This document shows, one piece after another, positions 4,062 to 5,345 of a stretch of DNA of 5,345 nt. Within the stretch, counting starts at the first letter, position 1; every line of letters starts with the position of its first letter. The notes below the pieces were generated by a model. That model was not told where the DNA came from, ran no database searches, and saw only the letters and a list, made by a program, of their open reading frames with translations. Position numbers and translations under genes: made by a program. The DNA comes from Acidobacteriota bacterium (GTDB lineage Bacteria; Acidobacteriota; Blastocatellia; Pyrinomonadales; Pyrinomonadaceae), in contig JAFBAJ010000017.1 of NCBI GenBank assembly GCA_019247865.1, forward strand, positions 1 through 5,345, given 5' to 3'.

Positions 4062-5345
4062 ATGGCAAACATCGTCCGCCAGCCTTGCGATGAGGGCGTG
4101 ATTAAGTTCGCCGGGAGTGCTGCGCCGTGTGAGAAGGGGAATGCGCGGTGGATTCTGGCGGCGACGATTCTCGGGTCGAGCATGGCGTTCATTGATGGGA
4201 CGGCGGTGAATGTCGCTCTGCCGGCGTTGCAGGCGGGATTGAATGCGTCTGTGACGGACGTGCAGTGGGTGGTCGAAGCTTACGCGCTCTTTCTCGCGGC
4301 GCTGCTGCTGGCGGGAGGCGCGCTCGGCGACCTGTACGGGCGGCGTTTGATCTATGCCATCGGTATTGCGCTCTTCGCGCTGGCCTCGCTGTGGTGCGGG
4401 TTAGCGCCGAGCGTGATGCAGTTGATTATCGCGCGCGCAGTGCAGGGCGTGGGCGGCGCGCTGCTCGTGCCCGGCAGCCTCGCCATCATCAGCTCCGCGT
4501 TCGATGAAAAGAGGCGCGGGCAGGCCATCGGCACGTGGTCCGGCTTTACGGCCATCACGGCAGCCATCGGGCCGGTCATCGGCGGCTGGCTGATCGAGCG
4601 CGTCTCATGGCGCGCGGTCTTTTTTCTGAACCTGCCGCTGGCGCTCGCAGTGCTCCTGCTGGTCTTTCGCTACGTGCCGGAGAGCCGCGACCGCGAGGCG
4701 CGCGGGCTGGATGTGCCGGGAGCAATGCTCGCCACGCTGAGCCTCGGCGCAATCGTGTATGGCCTCATCGAATCCTCGCGGCTGGGGTTCGGGCACTGGG
4801 CTGTGGTCGCGACGCTCGCGTGCGGCGTGGTCGCGGCCGGGCTCTTTCTCTACGTCGAAGCGAGCAGGCGCGAACCGATGCTGCCGCTCAGGCTGTTCCG
4901 TTCGAGAAATTTCAGCGGCGCGAATCTCCTGACGCTCTTTCTGTACACGGCGCTCTCCGGGGCGCTCTTCTTTTTTCCGCTCAATCTGATTCAGGTGCAG
5001 GGTTACACGGCGACCGCAGCCGGAGCGGCCATGCTCCCGTTTATCCTCATCATGTTCTTACTCTCGCGCTGGTCGGGCGGCCTCGTGAAGCGTTACGGGG
5101 CGCGGCTCCCGCTGGTGTGCGGGCCGCTGTTGGCGGCGCTGGGGTTCGCGCTCTACACACGGCCGGGCGTCGGCGGGAGCTACTGGACGACCTTCTTTCC
5201 GGCGGTCGTCGTGCTCGGTTTGGGGATGGCGATCAGCGTCGCGCCGCTGACGACGACGGTCATGAACGCCGTGTCGGAGAGCCGCGCCGGGATCGCCTCC
5301 GGCATCAACAATGCTGTCTCGCGCACGGCGGGCCTGCTGGCCGTC
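4062..5345 (+). CDS. DHA2-family MFS efflux transporter (EmrB/QacA type), 3' end missing
   Basis: The frame runs from ATG 4062 to the last base without a stop: 428 codons, from a family of about 480-530 residues. It is an inner-membrane proton-coupled drug exporter with 14 predicted helices, about 12 complete here. Family motifs in order are [15 protein letters not shown] (42-56, with D45 of motif D1), [11 protein letters not shown] (85-95, motif A, loop 2-3), [14 protein letters not shown] (125-138, motif B, R125), [16 protein letters not shown] (160-175, motif C, antiporter signature) and [10 protein letters not shown] (183-192). The N-terminal tail before helix 1 carries PCDEGVI and APC (C9, C23), cysteines I recall in some related transporters, which supports a start near here. 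No Shine-Dalgarno sequence is visible before the ATG; the preceding DNA is repeat sequence. The substrate is unknown, and no membrane-fusion partner or regulator lies in view. Confidence 0.92.
   Translation, partial: MANIVRQPCDEGVIKFAGSAAPCEKGNARWILAATILGSSMAFIDGTAVNVALPALQAGLNASVTDVQWVVEAYALFLAALLLAGGALGDLYGRRLIYAIGIALFALASLWCGLAPSVMQLIIARAVQGVGGALLVPGSLAIISSAFDEKRRGQAIGTWSGFTAITAAIGPVIGGWLIERVSWRAVFFLNLPLALAVLLLVFRYVPESRDREARGLDVPGAMLATLSLGAIVYGLIESSRLGFGHWAVVATLACGVVAAGLFLYVEASRREPMLPLRLFRSRNFSGANLLTLFLYTALSGALFFFPLNLIQVQGYTATAAGAAMLPFILIMFLLSRWSGGLVKRYGARLPLVCGPLLAALGFALYTRPGVGGSYWTTFFPAVVVLGLGMAISVAPLTTTVMNAVSESRAGIASGINNAVSRTAGLLAV

Overview
The window is about 60% G+C by eye and carries six protein-coding genes, two of them cut by the window edges, with no RNA genes, transposase or CRISPR array visible. 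Secreted SIMPL-domain and amidohydrolase proteins, an FKBP-TPR fusion, a FlK-type thioesterase and intergenic CTTTG-rich inverted repeats suggest a soil-type Acidobacteriota member (possibly Blastocatellia). That placement rests on general resemblance, not on a marker gene, and is tentative.

Layout. 1-462 (+) is the C-terminal part of an FKBP-type peptidyl-prolyl isomerase followed by two TPR repeats. It converges on 557-964 (-), a DNPH1/Rcl-like 2'-deoxynucleoside 5'-phosphate N-hydrolase with all expected active-site residues. The two are separated by a perfect 28-bp inverted repeat. A short divergent gap (965-1050) leads to 1051-1965 (+), an exported SIMPL/DUF541 protein. Next are a hotdog-fold FlK-like acyl-CoA thioesterase (about 2020-2442, +), an exported metal-dependent amidohydrolase of the prolidase/imidazolonepropionase-like group (2589-3950, +), and the first 428 codons of a DHA2-family (EmrB/QacA type) MFS exporter (4062 to the window end, +). 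No gene-free stretch exceeds 300 bases.

The genes do not form an obvious pathway: folding, nucleotide-pool hydrolysis, an envelope protein of unknown role, a thioesterase, a secreted hydrolase and an efflux pump look like ordinary neighbours. The most distinctive feature is the intergenic DNA. All four gaps that lie downstream of a stop codon hold a long inverted repeat, while the only divergent (promoter-promoter) gap has none of that size. Three repeat families are seen: a GTAGGGGCAGGG type with nested palindromes, a 7-bp-period CTTTGGW type present twice, and an 8-bp-period CTTTGCGY type. One repeat supplies the stop codon of the hydrolase gene, and another appears to supply the start codon and first residues of the thioesterase. 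I found no convincing new multi-gene system.
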